From Sphingobacteriales bacterium (GTDB taxonomy: Bacteria; Bacteroidota; Bacteroidia; Chitinophagales; CAIOSU01): a stretch of DNA of 64,000 nt. A program made the position numbers and the translations under genes. Positions 44,603-52,399 of this stretch are shown piece by piece. A model generated the notes under the pieces. That model worked only from the letters and a program-made list of their open reading frames with translations, searched no databases and was not told the origin of the DNA. The stretch spans positions 428,814 through 492,813 of the forward strand of contig JAIXUD010000009.1 in NCBI GenBank assembly GCA_027483645.1, given 5' to 3'. Every line of letters starts with the position of its first letter. Positions within the stretch are counted from its first letter, which is position 1.

Positions 44603-45100
44603 CTAAAGCGGCATCCCATACGCTTCGTGCGCATAACTATACTTACCCAATGAAATAGGCACTTCGGCTTCTACAGCTCCGCCGCTTTTTATATAGAATT
44701 GTTTGCTGGGGTTGTCTTTCAACACCCACACAATCACTTGTTTAAATCCAGCCGCTTTAAGTACTTTAATACAACTTTTCCAAAGCCCTTTGCCTAACCC
44801 CATGCCGTGGTAGGCTGCTAAAAGATAAATGGCATAAACTTCTGCATCATAGTCTTTCAATGCCTCCCGGTTTGGACCACAAGTGGCAAAACCTACCACT
44901 TGACCATCTACCTCGGCCACGAAAATCATCCGATTATCCTTCAGGGCATTCTCCCAATATCGGCGTCTGCCTTCTACGTTCAGGTGATCCAATATCTCAT
45001 CGGCCATGATACCAAGGTATGTTTCTCGCCAAGCTTTGATGTGTACCTGCACTATGGCATTAAGGTCTGTTGGCTGGGCGTTGCGGATGAGGGAGGGCAT
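44603..45100 (-). CDS. GNAT family N-acetyltransferase
   Basis: A 165-residue GNAT protein. Motif A is visible as VYAIYLLAAYHGMGLGKGLW, with the acetyl-CoA-binding Q/R-x-x-G-x-G/A replaced by YHGMGLG, and motif B as VIVWVLKDNPSKQFYIKSGG. The N-terminal IRNAQPTDLNAIVQVHIKAW fits the usual beta1-alpha1. The substrate is unknown; many such small members acetylate amines or amino groups of antibiotics or peptides. It is the last gene of the operon panB - M1 peptidase - hydroxyacyl-CoA dehydrogenase - GNAT, 5 bp after its neighbour. Confidence 0.88.
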   Translation of the reverse strand: MPSLIRNAQPTDLNAIVQVHIKAWRETYLGIMADEILDHLNVEGRRRYWENALKDNRMIFVAEVDGQVVGFATCGPNREALKDYDAEVYAIYLLAAYHGMGLGKGLWKSCIKVLKAAGFKQVIVWVLKDNPSKQFYIKSGGAVEAEVPISLGKYSYAHEAYGMPL

Positions 45101-45105
45101 GGAGA

Positions 45106-45999
45106 TTACTTCTTATTGAAGCTAGGCGCTACCACCAGCTCCTTGCTACCAGCGGTATAGCTATAAAACCCTTCGCCAGATTTGGCGCCGAGCTTACCGG
45201 CAGTTACCATATTTACCAATAGTGGGCTAGGGGCATATTTTGGGTTGCCCAACCCATCGTGCAATACGCGGAGGATGGCTAGACATACGTCCAATCCGAT
45301 AAAGTCGGCCAACTGCAGCGGGCCCATTGGGTGGGCCATACCCAGTTTCATTACCGTATCAATTTCATATACACCGGCCACGCCTTCTTGCAGGCTAATG
45401 ATGGCCTCGTTGATCATCGGCATCAAAATGCGGTTGGCCACAAATCCAGGGAAGTCGTTTACCTCGGTAGGTATCTTGCCCAGTTTTTTCGAGAGGTCCA
45501 TAATGGTAGCTGTAACATCATCGGTAGTGGCATAGCCGCGGATAACCTCTACCAATTGCATTACGGGCACCGGGTTCATGAAGTGCATACCTATTACTTT
45601 ATCAGGCCGTTGGGTAACGCTGCCCAATTTGGTAATAGAAATAGAGGAAGTATTGCTGGCGAGGATGGCATTGGCATCGGCCACCTCATCCATTTGCTTG
45701 AAAATTTTCAGCTTTAGGTCGATGTTTTCAGTAGCGGCTTCTACAATTAGCTGGCTGCCTTTGGCACCTTCAGCAAGGCTGGTGTAGGTAGTTATGTTTC
45801 CAAGGGTATTGGTTTTGTCGGCTTCAGTTATCTTTTCCTTGGCCACCATACGGTCCAAGTTTTTGCCGATGGTGGCTAATGCCTTTTCCAAGGCGGGGCC
45901 GCTTACATCTACCAACGAAACCTTATACCCACTCTGCGCGAAAACGTGGGCAATACCGTTGCCCATAGTGCCTGCTCCTATAACTGTAACCTGTTGCAT
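45106..45999 (-). CDS. 3-hydroxybutyryl-CoA dehydrogenase family protein
   Basis: A 297-residue NAD-dependent dehydrogenase that oxidises or forms 3-hydroxyacyl-CoA. The Rossmann motif VIGAGTMGNGIAHVFAQSGY begins at residue 5, the catalytic His lies in IGMHFMNPVPVMQLVEVI (about residue 140) with its Glu partner, and NRILMPMINEAI and PMGPLQLADFIGLD mark the C-terminal helical domain. Length and motifs fit Hbd/PaaH type enzymes of butyrate, PHB or phenylacetate pathways. The start lies 9 bp after the peptidase stop and the stop 5 bp before the GNAT gene. The acyl-CoA ligase and acyl-CoA dehydrogenase genes elsewhere in the window could feed the same beta-oxidation route. Confidence 0.93.
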   Translation of the reverse strand: MQQVTVIGAGTMGNGIAHVFAQSGYKVSLVDVSGPALEKALATIGKNLDRMVAKEKITEADKTNTLGNITTYTSLAEGAKGSQLIVEAATENIDLKLKIFKQMDEVADANAILASNTSSISITKLGSVTQRPDKVIGMHFMNPVPVMQLVEVIRGYATTDDVTATIMDLSKKLGKIPTEVNDFPGFVANRILMPMINEAIISLQEGVAGVYEIDTVMKLGMAHPMGPLQLADFIGLDVCLAILRVLHDGLGNPKYAPSPLLVNMVTAGKLGAKSGEGFYSYTAGSKELVVAPSFNKK

Positions 46000-46008
46000 G
46001 TGCTGTCT

Positions 46009-48477
46009 TTATTCGGTTTTGATGATTTTCTGTGATTGAACGGTATTATCCGTTAAAGTAATTTTGATAAGGTAAGTACCCTTGGCCCAACTACTGGCAT
46101 TTACCACCCACGGGGTATAGCTATTGATTGGAAATGTTTTGGCTAGTACTACTTTCCCTGCCAAGTCAACAATCTCAGCTTTAAGCGGAGGCTTAATGCC
46201 ACTATTAAATTCCAATGTAAAGGTATCGCTAGTAGGATTAGGATAAACTACAAATTGTTTTGGAGTAACAATACTATTGATAGCAGTACCCAACTCTAGG
46301 CAAGGTGTGCTGTTTGGTGTATTAATAGGTAAGGCAAGTGTTTCGTCATATTTGGCCAATACATAATCACCTTGCTGTAAGTTGTTCAAAGTTACCGTGC
46401 CGCGTTTGTCGTTCAGGTTTCCGGTAACAATCTGGGCATCGGTATAAACGGTCCAATCGCCTTTACCGTGCGTGCGGTACAATACTACCAAGCTATCCTC
46501 TCCATTAACCAACAAGCTATTGTCTAGGTTACCCGCCGTTGCAGGTGTGCCATTATAATCAAAAGTAGCAGTGGCATTAAATCCATTAGGCCAAACACCA
46601 TCTACAGTAAAGTAGCGGTCGGGCGATACGTGTAGATTGGCGGCCAAAGTATTCCAAACCGTTGGCCCTAGCCAGTGGTGCTCCACGCGCACTAAAGCGC
46701 TATCAGTAACTTGGGTGACATTTATAGCCATTCGGGCCTCTTCAAAGTCATAGTTTCCGTTGGTGCTTACAGTAAGGTACTTATCGGTAATGGCATCGCT
46801 TATTTTTTCCTCCATATCCAGCGCAACATAAATGGGCGCAAAAGGCAGGCTTATGGTAAAAGTGCCACAGCTACCGCCCATGAGTACAGACTGAGTTACT
46901 TTCTCGCCAGCTAGGCCATAAAAGGTAATATCAAGCGGCACGTTCTGGTACAATGAGTCTGCCTCCTTAATCAGTTGGCGAATTTCTACTTGTACCGAGT
47001 AGCTGCTGCCCACCGGTACAGTCATTACCGCATCAATATTAAAATGGGTAAAGCCTTTGCCAAACACCCAATCCTCAAAAAACGAGGTAAGGTTGATGCC
47101 CGAACAATTGCTCAAATAATCCCTAAAATCCTCACTACTGGCATGGGTAAAACCGAATGCCGATAGGTAACTACCTACACAACTGAAAAACAGACTATCG
47201 CCCATATAGCCGCGCAAGGTGTGCGCCACATCGGCACCTTTATCATATACGTGCGATGAGTAGGTTAAATCGTGCCCGATGCCAGAAATGGGGAAGTAGT
47301 CGCCATCGCGAATGTGGGTGCGGCGGATTACATCTTCATGATTTACACGCACCTCTTTAGTGTAGGCCGGTTTGCCATAAACGTGCTCCAGGTATATCTT
47401 CTCGCAATAGCTGGCCCAGCCTTCGTTTAGCCACATATCCTCGGCCGTTTCGCAGGTTACCCAGTCGCCAAACCAGTGGTGGCCCAGCTCGTGCGCCATG
47501 AGCAGTTCTCCAGCTATATTGGCTTGGGTACCGGCCGGGAAGGCAATATTAGTAGCATGCTCCATGGCGCCTGCATTAAATGGCACCATCGCAAAGCCCA
47601 CACGGCTAAAAGGTTGCGGACCAAAATTGGCCTCAAACGCCCCAATAGCATCGGGCAAGTTGGCAAACACCAAGCTGATGCGCGACGAATCCACCGGCCT
47701 AACCGCTAATACTACAGGGAAATCCCTATCGATGCCATTGTACGTATATTCAATGCTGGTATAGTCTGCCACGGCCACCGATGCCAAATAGGTGGGGATG
47801 GTTTCATCCAAGCGCCAGTGCCATAACATGTTGCCGGCAGTGTTAGTGCTATCCAATAATAAGCCACTGCAAAACGCCTTATCATCGGCATCAGTAGTTA
47901 TGTACATTTCGTAAGTAGAGCGGCTTACAAAATTATCGATGCAAGGAAACCAAACCCTTCCGTAGTTGTGCGGCTCATCGGCAAAAGCCACGCCTATATT
48001 ATAGGCATAGGTATTGGTCATATAAAAACCACCAAAACCTGATGGGTCAGTAACTGGGGTGCCGCCATAGTATACTTTTACCAAGGCCGTATCGCCAGTT
48101 GATAAAGCTTGGCTAGTAATAGAAAGCAGCTCCCCCACATGGGTGAAGGTTCGGATGGTGCCATTTACCTTTACAGAATCTACTGTTAAACCTTTTAGGT
48201 CGAGGTCGATTTTGGTGAGGCTGTTGATTTTGGAAACCACCTCCAGCTCACAGTTACCGTTTATTTTGCGTGAAGCAAGGTCGCTTATGTCCAAGCTAAT
48301 AATGTATTGGGCTACCTCAATAGTATCGCTCCTCCCCTGCCCCGCCATCTGTTTGAAACCGCCGCCCAATTGGTGGTGGCGATGCTGACAGCTAAACGTA
48401 CCCACATCGGGCAGGAAGTTTTGGGCTTGTATTACCATTGCCCATAGCATCAGGATACTTATTGATAGGGCTTTCAT
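46009..48477 (-). CDS. M1 family metallopeptidase with T9SS type A sorting domain
   Basis: A secreted zinc aminopeptidase-like protein of 822 residues. The zinc site is HELGHHWFGDW: His329, Glu330, His333, and Glu352 in LNEGWAS; the substrate-binding exopeptidase motif is GAMEH at 303-307 in place of the usual GAMEN, with the last Asn changed to His. A signal peptide is present at residues 1-18 and the last 80 residues (YPNPTSDTFTLEF, GTYLIKITL, SQKIIKTE) form a type A sorting domain, so the enzyme should act at the cell surface or outside. Its ATG shares one base with the stop of panB (TAATG), implying coupled translation. The altered GAMEN may change the specificity. Confidence 0.93.
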   Translation of the reverse strand: MKALSISILMLWAMVIQAQNFLPDVGTFSCQHRHHQLGGGFKQMAGQGRSDTIEVAQYIISLDISDLASRKINGNCELEVVSKINSLTKIDLDLKGLTVDSVKVNGTIRTFTHVGELLSITSQALSTGDTALVKVYYGGTPVTDPSGFGGFYMTNTYAYNIGVAFADEPHNYGRVWFPCIDNFVSRSTYEMYITTDADDKAFCSGLLLDSTNTAGNMLWHWRLDETIPTYLASVAVADYTSIEYTYNGIDRDFPVVLAVRPVDSSRISLVFANLPDAIGAFEANFGPQPFSRVGFAMVPFNAGAMEHATNIAFPAGTQANIAGELLMAHELGHHWFGDWVTCETAEDMWLNEGWASYCEKIYLEHVYGKPAYTKEVRVNHEDVIRRTHIRDGDYFPISGIGHDLTYSSHVYDKGADVAHTLRGYMGDSLFFSCVGSYLSAFGFTHASSEDFRDYLSNCSGINLTSFFEDWVFGKGFTHFNIDAVMTVPVGSSYSVQVEIRQLIKEADSLYQNVPLDITFYGLAGEKVTQSVLMGGSCGTFTISLPFAPIYVALDMEEKISDAITDKYLTVSTNGNYDFEEARMAINVTQVTDSALVRVEHHWLGPTVWNTLAANLHVSPDRYFTVDGVWPNGFNATATFDYNGTPATAGNLDNSLLVNGEDSLVVLYRTHGKGDWTVYTDAQIVTGNLNDKRGTVTLNNLQQGDYVLAKYDETLALPINTPNSTPCLELGTAINSIVTPKQFVVYPNPTSDTFTLEFNSGIKPPLKAEIVDLAGKVVLAKTFPINSYTPWVVNASSWAKGTYLIKITLTDNTVQSQKIIKTE

Positions 48478-49292
48478 TAGTATTGCTCGGTTTCGTTAGG
48501 GAAGTCCTTGTGCTTCACGTCTTCCACATATTTGTTTACCGCATTGCGAATCTCGTCGTACAAGTTGGCGTATCGGCGCAAAAAGCGAGGCTTAAACTCT
48601 TGGGTAATGCCCAGCAAATCGTGCAACACCAGCACTTGACCATCTACGCCGCCACCGGCACCGATACCGATAACGGGTATGGTTACTTGCTGTGCTACCT
48701 TGGTGGCTAAGGTGGCCGGTATTTTCTCCAATACTAAGGCAAAACAGCCTATTTCCTGTAGCATTTGGGCATCATCCAACAATTGCTGGGCCTCTGCCTC
48801 TTCCTTTGCGCGCACGTTGTAAGTACCGAATTTGTAAATGGATTGCGGGGTAAGCCCCAAGTGACCCATTACGGGTATGCCTGCGGTTAATATCCTAATG
48901 ATGGATTCCTTGATTTCTGCTCCGCCTTCCAGCTTCACGGCATGTGCGCCAGATTCTTTCATAATGCGTATCGCCGACTCCAACGCCAAGCGTGAGTTGC
49001 CTTGGTATGAGCCAAACGGCAAATCGACCACTACTAGGGCTTTTTTTACCCCACGCACCACGCCTTGGGCATGGTATATCATCTGGTCGAGGGTGATAGG
49101 TAGCGTGGTTTCGTGGCCGGCCATCACGTTGCTGGCCGAGTCGCCCACCAATATCACATCGATACCGCCATCGTCCACAATGCTTGCCAGCGAATAGTCG
49201 TAGGCAGTGAGCATAGAGATTTTCTCTCCTTTTTCCTTCATTGCTTGCAAGGTGTGGGTGGTAATGCGCTTTACCTGTTTGCTTATCGACAT
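48477..49292 (-). CDS. panB: 3-methyl-2-oxobutanoate hydroxymethyltransferase
   Basis: A 271-residue (beta/alpha)8 enzyme making ketopantoate from alpha-ketoisovalerate and 5,10-methylene-tetrahydrofolate, the first step of pantothenate and CoA synthesis. Motifs are [40 protein letters not shown] (metal-binding DS) and [12 protein letters not shown] with the [12 protein letters not shown] loop. Then come [13 protein letters not shown] with the conserved Glu and [20 protein letters not shown]. Length is normal. It is the first gene of the operon with the M1 peptidase, a hydroxyacyl-CoA dehydrogenase and a GNAT. panC/panD are not nearby. Confidence 0.96.
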   Translation of the reverse strand: MSISKQVKRITTHTLQAMKEKGEKISMLTAYDYSLASIVDDGGIDVILVGDSASNVMAGHETTLPITLDQMIYHAQGVVRGVKKALVVVDLPFGSYQGNSRLALESAIRIMKESGAHAVKLEGGAEIKESIIRILTAGIPVMGHLGLTPQSIYKFGTYNVRAKEEAEAQQLLDDAQMLQEIGCFALVLEKIPATLATKVAQQVTIPVIGIGAGGGVDGQVLVLHDLLGITQEFKPRFLRRYANLYDEIRNAVNKYVEDVKHKDFPNETEQY

Positions 49293-49384
49293 GGTGGTAG
49301 GGCTTTATATGCGTTGCAAATTAGCAAATAAAACCTTGATTCGGTTGATTTGAGAATGGGAAATAGATTGCCCGCTAATAATTT

Positions 49385-49417
49385 AAAAAATAGCCCCCGG
49401 TTGGTGAAACCGAGGGC
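49385..49417 (-). terminator. Terminator-like hairpin, minus strand
   Basis: On the minus strand GCCCTCGGTT, a TCACC loop, AACCGGGGGC, then TATTTTTTAAA. It lies 92 nt before panB and would end a leftward transcript coming from 49418-49870, where no convincing gene is seen. Confidence 0.7.
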
Positions 49418-50013
49418 CTGCACAATAATTAAAACTAACGGCAAAGCCTAAAGGTGAATGTAGTAGCGTGCCGTACAATCTTGTGATTTTCTTATTTCTT
49501 GTAACAGTAAGATAGCGCTTTTGTTTTTAAAATCCTAATGATATGGCAAAATTATTGCTAATAATCAATGTTAATGACAATAAGTTATATAGTTGTATCA
49601 AGATTAAGACAAAGTTGCTAAGGCGACCTAAAATAATGATACCAGTAAACCCGCAGATGCATTTGGAAGGTAAGCTAATACCGCTACGTAGGTTAAACTC
49701 ACAGAAAAGCCTTACCAACTTAGCGTAAACCACATGCTTAGAACCTAATAAATTTTGAACCCCCGCCGCGCTTTTGGGGAATCCACTTTTCCCCAAGTAC
49801 CACATTTTGTACCCCCAATATCGAAACCCGCATTTTGTCCCACATTACCATTAGCACTACCAAGGTGTAGTGCTAGTAACACTTTTGGCGCGGAAACACC
49901 TCATCAACCCATTATGTTCAAATTCTCTTGGCTTGCTAATTGCCTTATGCGGCTTTTGTATAGGTGCCTATAAACACCCGTGCAATTACCATTCACCCAT
50001 AAAACCTAAATAC
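49418..50013. other. Gene-poor spacer with ATTTTG repeats and possible small RNA
   Basis: The two ORFs here (49527-49805 minus, 49543-49728 plus) lack coding character. Three related strings ATTTTGAACCCCC (49752), ATTTTGTACCCCC (49804) and ATTTTGTCCCACA (49832) recur on the plus strand. A leftward non-coding transcript ending at the hairpin 49385-49417 is possible but has no recognised promoter. Confidence 0.35.
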
Positions 50014-52113
50014 ATGAAACAATTGTTTACTATCGTGGCTGTAACCATGATTACTGTACTTACTTCTTCTGTGGCCTATAGCCAAGTGGTTACTAGCAGC
50101 CTTGACTCGGGTCTAGGCTCATTGCGCCAAGAAATTGCCGATGCTAACGCTGGCGACACCATTACTTTCGGACCATTGGTTAATACCATTGTATTGCTTA
50201 CTCAACTGGAAATCGATAAGGCTTTGACCATAACCAACACCAATGCCTTGGATGTAACCATTAGCGGTGCTTCCGTAACGCGTATTTTTAACATTACTGC
50301 AGGCCCTGTAAACCTTAACAACCTTGTTATTACCAACGGACGTGCTGATGATGGTGGTGCTATTTATGTAGCCAATGCATCAGTTACCATTACCGGTTGT
50401 GAGATTACCAATAGCACAGCTAATGGCGCATCAGGCTCTGGTGGCGGTATTTTCAATAGTGTTGGCGGCTCGCTTAACATTATCGATACCGAGATTTCTG
50501 GCAACGTTGCCAACCGTGCAGGTGGCGGTATTGAAGACAATGCCGGTGCCGGCTTGAACATTACCCTTAACAACGTAATACTGCTAAATAACAACACTGG
50601 CGTTGCTCCTGCTATTGGCGCCCCAGGCAACGGTGGTGGCTTGCACATTACTGGCCCAGGCTCGGTAGCCATTACAGGTGGTATGGTAAATGGTAACCGC
50701 GCATCGCTTGAAGGTGGTGGCCTGTGGAACGGTACCGGCACCATGACCATTATCGGCACTCAAATTGACGGCAACACGGCCTTTGGCAGTGCAGCTAATG
50801 ATGGCGGTGGCGGCATTTTTAACAATGGCGGTACTGTCGATATTGATAGTGCTAACATTACTGATAATATTGCCTCCGGCATATTGGGTTCAGGTGGTGG
50901 CTTGTTCAGCTTGGCTGGCATGGTTACTATCAACCACTCAATGTTCTCTGGCAACAATGCTATCCGCGCTGGCGGCGCCATTGAAATACTCGATGGCGAT
51001 TTGATGTTTAGCAATAGCCAAATGGTAGGAAACGACGTGAACGGTTTGGCAGGTACTGCCAACCCTGGTAACGGTGGTGGATTGCATGTAACTGGCATGG
51101 CTAGCGACATTAACATTGAAAACAGCATGATTATGGACAACGAGGCATTTAGCGAAGGCGGTGGCTTGTGGAACCAGAATGGTTGTATTATGACTGTTAG
51201 CCGCACTACTATCGATGGCAACCTATCTTTCGGTACTGATAGAACCGAAGGTGGTGGTGGCATCTTTAACAATGGCGGCGTACTTAATGTAAGCAACTCT
51301 ACCATTAGCAACAACGATGCTTCTGGTATCTCGGCTGCTGGTGGCGGCATTCATAATGCTGACTCAGGCAAGGTATATATAATGACCAGTACTATTAGCA
51401 CTAATAATGCTGACGGTATCGGCGGAGGCGTATATAGCATCGGCGATTCGGCAGTGCTTAATGCCGTAACCGTGGTTTACAATACTACCGCTGGCGAAGG
51501 TGCTGGCTTGTATGGCGAAACAGGTATCTGGTTGAAAAACACCATTGCTGCCGCCAATGACGGCGGATTTGGCGGAGATGACGCCTACGGCGAGTTGTAC
51601 TCTAACAATTATAATCTGATAGCAACTGACGACTCAAGCGACTTTACCCCAATGGCCAACGACATTGAAGGTTTGATGCCTATGTTGGGTGCTTTGCAAG
51701 ACAATGGCGGTACTACCTTTACCCATGCTTTGCTTAATGGCAGCCCTGGCCTTAACGCTGGCGACCCTGCATCGACCTTTAACGACCAAAGGGATAGCAG
51801 CCTAGTAGGTGTGCGTGATATTGGTGCTTATGAATACGGTACTTTAGTTGGAATCAATGAAGTAAACGGCGTGGTTAATAGCAGCGTTTATCCTAACCCT
51901 ACCACAGGTAGCTTTAGTGTAGCAATTGCTGCCAACAACGGCCAATCTGCAGTTGTAAAAGTGGTTTCGGTAATGGGTCAGTTGGTAAGCGAAACTACCA
52001 TGGATAACGCTACTAAAACTTTGGATATAGCAGCTTTACCTGCCGGTGTGTACTATATAAGCGTACAAACCGAAACCAGCACTACCACACACAACTTGCT
52101 GCTAGTGAAGTAA
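50014..52113 (+). CDS. Beta-helix T9SS type A cargo (choice-of-anchor Q type)
   Basis: A 699-residue secreted protein. The frame is open 48 codons further upstream, but MKQLFTIVAVTMITVLTSSV with cleavage near AYSQ is a proper signal peptide, so I start at 50014. SLDSGLGSLRQEIADANAGD is the typical opening of surface beta-helix proteins. Then follow many parallel beta-helix coils with GGG, N-x-GGG-hydrophobic and NNGGT motifs (about residues 80-540), as in polymorphic membrane proteins and choice-of-anchor Q proteins. The segment LNAGDPASTFNDQRDSSLVG...RDIGAYEYG ends the helix. The last 75 residues (YPNPTTGSFSVAI...GVYYISV...HNLLLVK) are a type A sorting domain. A strong terminator follows. 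Enzymatic activity is not indicated; adhesion or carbohydrate binding is possible. Confidence 0.88.
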   Translation: MKQLFTIVAVTMITVLTSSVAYSQVVTSSLDSGLGSLRQEIADANAGDTITFGPLVNTIVLLTQLEIDKALTITNTNALDVTISGASVTRIFNITAGPVNLNNLVITNGRADDGGAIYVANASVTITGCEITNSTANGASGSGGGIFNSVGGSLNIIDTEISGNVANRAGGGIEDNAGAGLNITLNNVILLNNNTGVAPAIGAPGNGGGLHITGPGSVAITGGMVNGNRASLEGGGLWNGTGTMTIIGTQIDGNTAFGSAANDGGGGIFNNGGTVDIDSANITDNIASGILGSGGGLFSLAGMVTINHSMFSGNNAIRAGGAIEILDGDLMFSNSQMVGNDVNGLAGTANPGNGGGLHVTGMASDINIENSMIMDNEAFSEGGGLWNQNGCIMTVSRTTIDGNLSFGTDRTEGGGGIFNNGGVLNVSNSTISNNDASGISAAGGGIHNADSGKVYIMTSTISTNNADGIGGGVYSIGDSAVLNAVTVVYNTTAGEGAGLYGETGIWLKNTIAAANDGGFGGDDAYGELYSNNYNLIATDDSSDFTPMANDIEGLMPMLGALQDNGGTTFTHALLNGSPGLNAGDPASTFNDQRDSSLVGVRDIGAYEYGTLVGINEVNGVVNSSVYPNPTTGSFSVAIAANNGQSAVVKVVSVMGQLVSETTMDNATKTLDIAALPAGVYYISVQTETSTTTHNLLLVK

Positions 52114-52151
52114 GCAATACGGAATGAAAAGTAATTAGGGATTTTAATGTT

Positions 52152-52188
52152 GTACGCCAATGGGGAAACCTGTTGGCGTGCTTTTTTT
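52152..52188 (+). terminator. Intrinsic terminator of the beta-helix gene
   Basis: GTACGCCAA (52152-52160), a 12-nt loop, TTGGCGTGC (52173-52181; one G-T pair) and seven T. Confidence 0.9.
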
Positions 52189-52213
52189 GGTAGAGGGTAG
52201 CACAAAAAAAATA

Positions 52214-52305
52214 GGCAAGGACTCACATCGCACCGCTCAACCATCTACCCTTGCTTCGATCAAGACCTGGGGGATTCGACAGGAGCTGGTCGTATAAGCC
52301 TTGCC
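52214..52305 (-). ncRNA. ffs: Signal recognition particle RNA (4.5S type)
   Basis: On the minus strand a 92-nt RNA is closed by GGCAAGG (52299-52305) and CCTTGCC (52214-52220). The Ffh-binding internal loop is recognisable: CAGG (52266-52269) and AGCA (52252-52255), separated by a 10-nt apical part TCTTGATCGA, the same length as the E. coli TCCGGAAGGA. AGGGTAGATG follows, as in the E. coli AAGGCAGATG. The closing stem plus TATTTTTTTT after it would also terminate transcription. The promoter at 52312-52343 predicts the start within a few bases of 52306. The usual GGAA tetraloop is replaced by TTGATC/TGAT. The call rests on structure and motif match, not on a covariance-model search. Confidence 0.85.
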
Positions 52306-52311
52306 CGAGTG

Positions 52312-52343
52312 CAAAAGTATGCTTTTTTGAACGGTTGCTGCAA
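52312..52343 (-). promoter_or_regulatory. Promoter of the SRP RNA gene
   Basis: On the minus strand TTG (52341-52343), a 21-nt spacer and TACTTTTG (52312-52319) fit the Bacteroidota consensus, 6 nt before the closing stem of the RNA. Confidence 0.75.
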
Positions 52344-52399
52344 GGTTGGGTGAAAAAAGTTTTTCCCATGCTCAACTTCACATGCTGTGGGCCCATTCG

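Noticed and set aside
49527-49805. 92-aa minus-strand ORF in the spacer before the beta-helix gene
   Set aside because: Composition looks random, no start signal is seen, and it overlaps an equally unconvincing plus-strand ORF.
49870-50013. 48-codon upstream extension of the beta-helix gene
   Set aside because: A proper signal peptide begins at 50014; the extension would place it internally.
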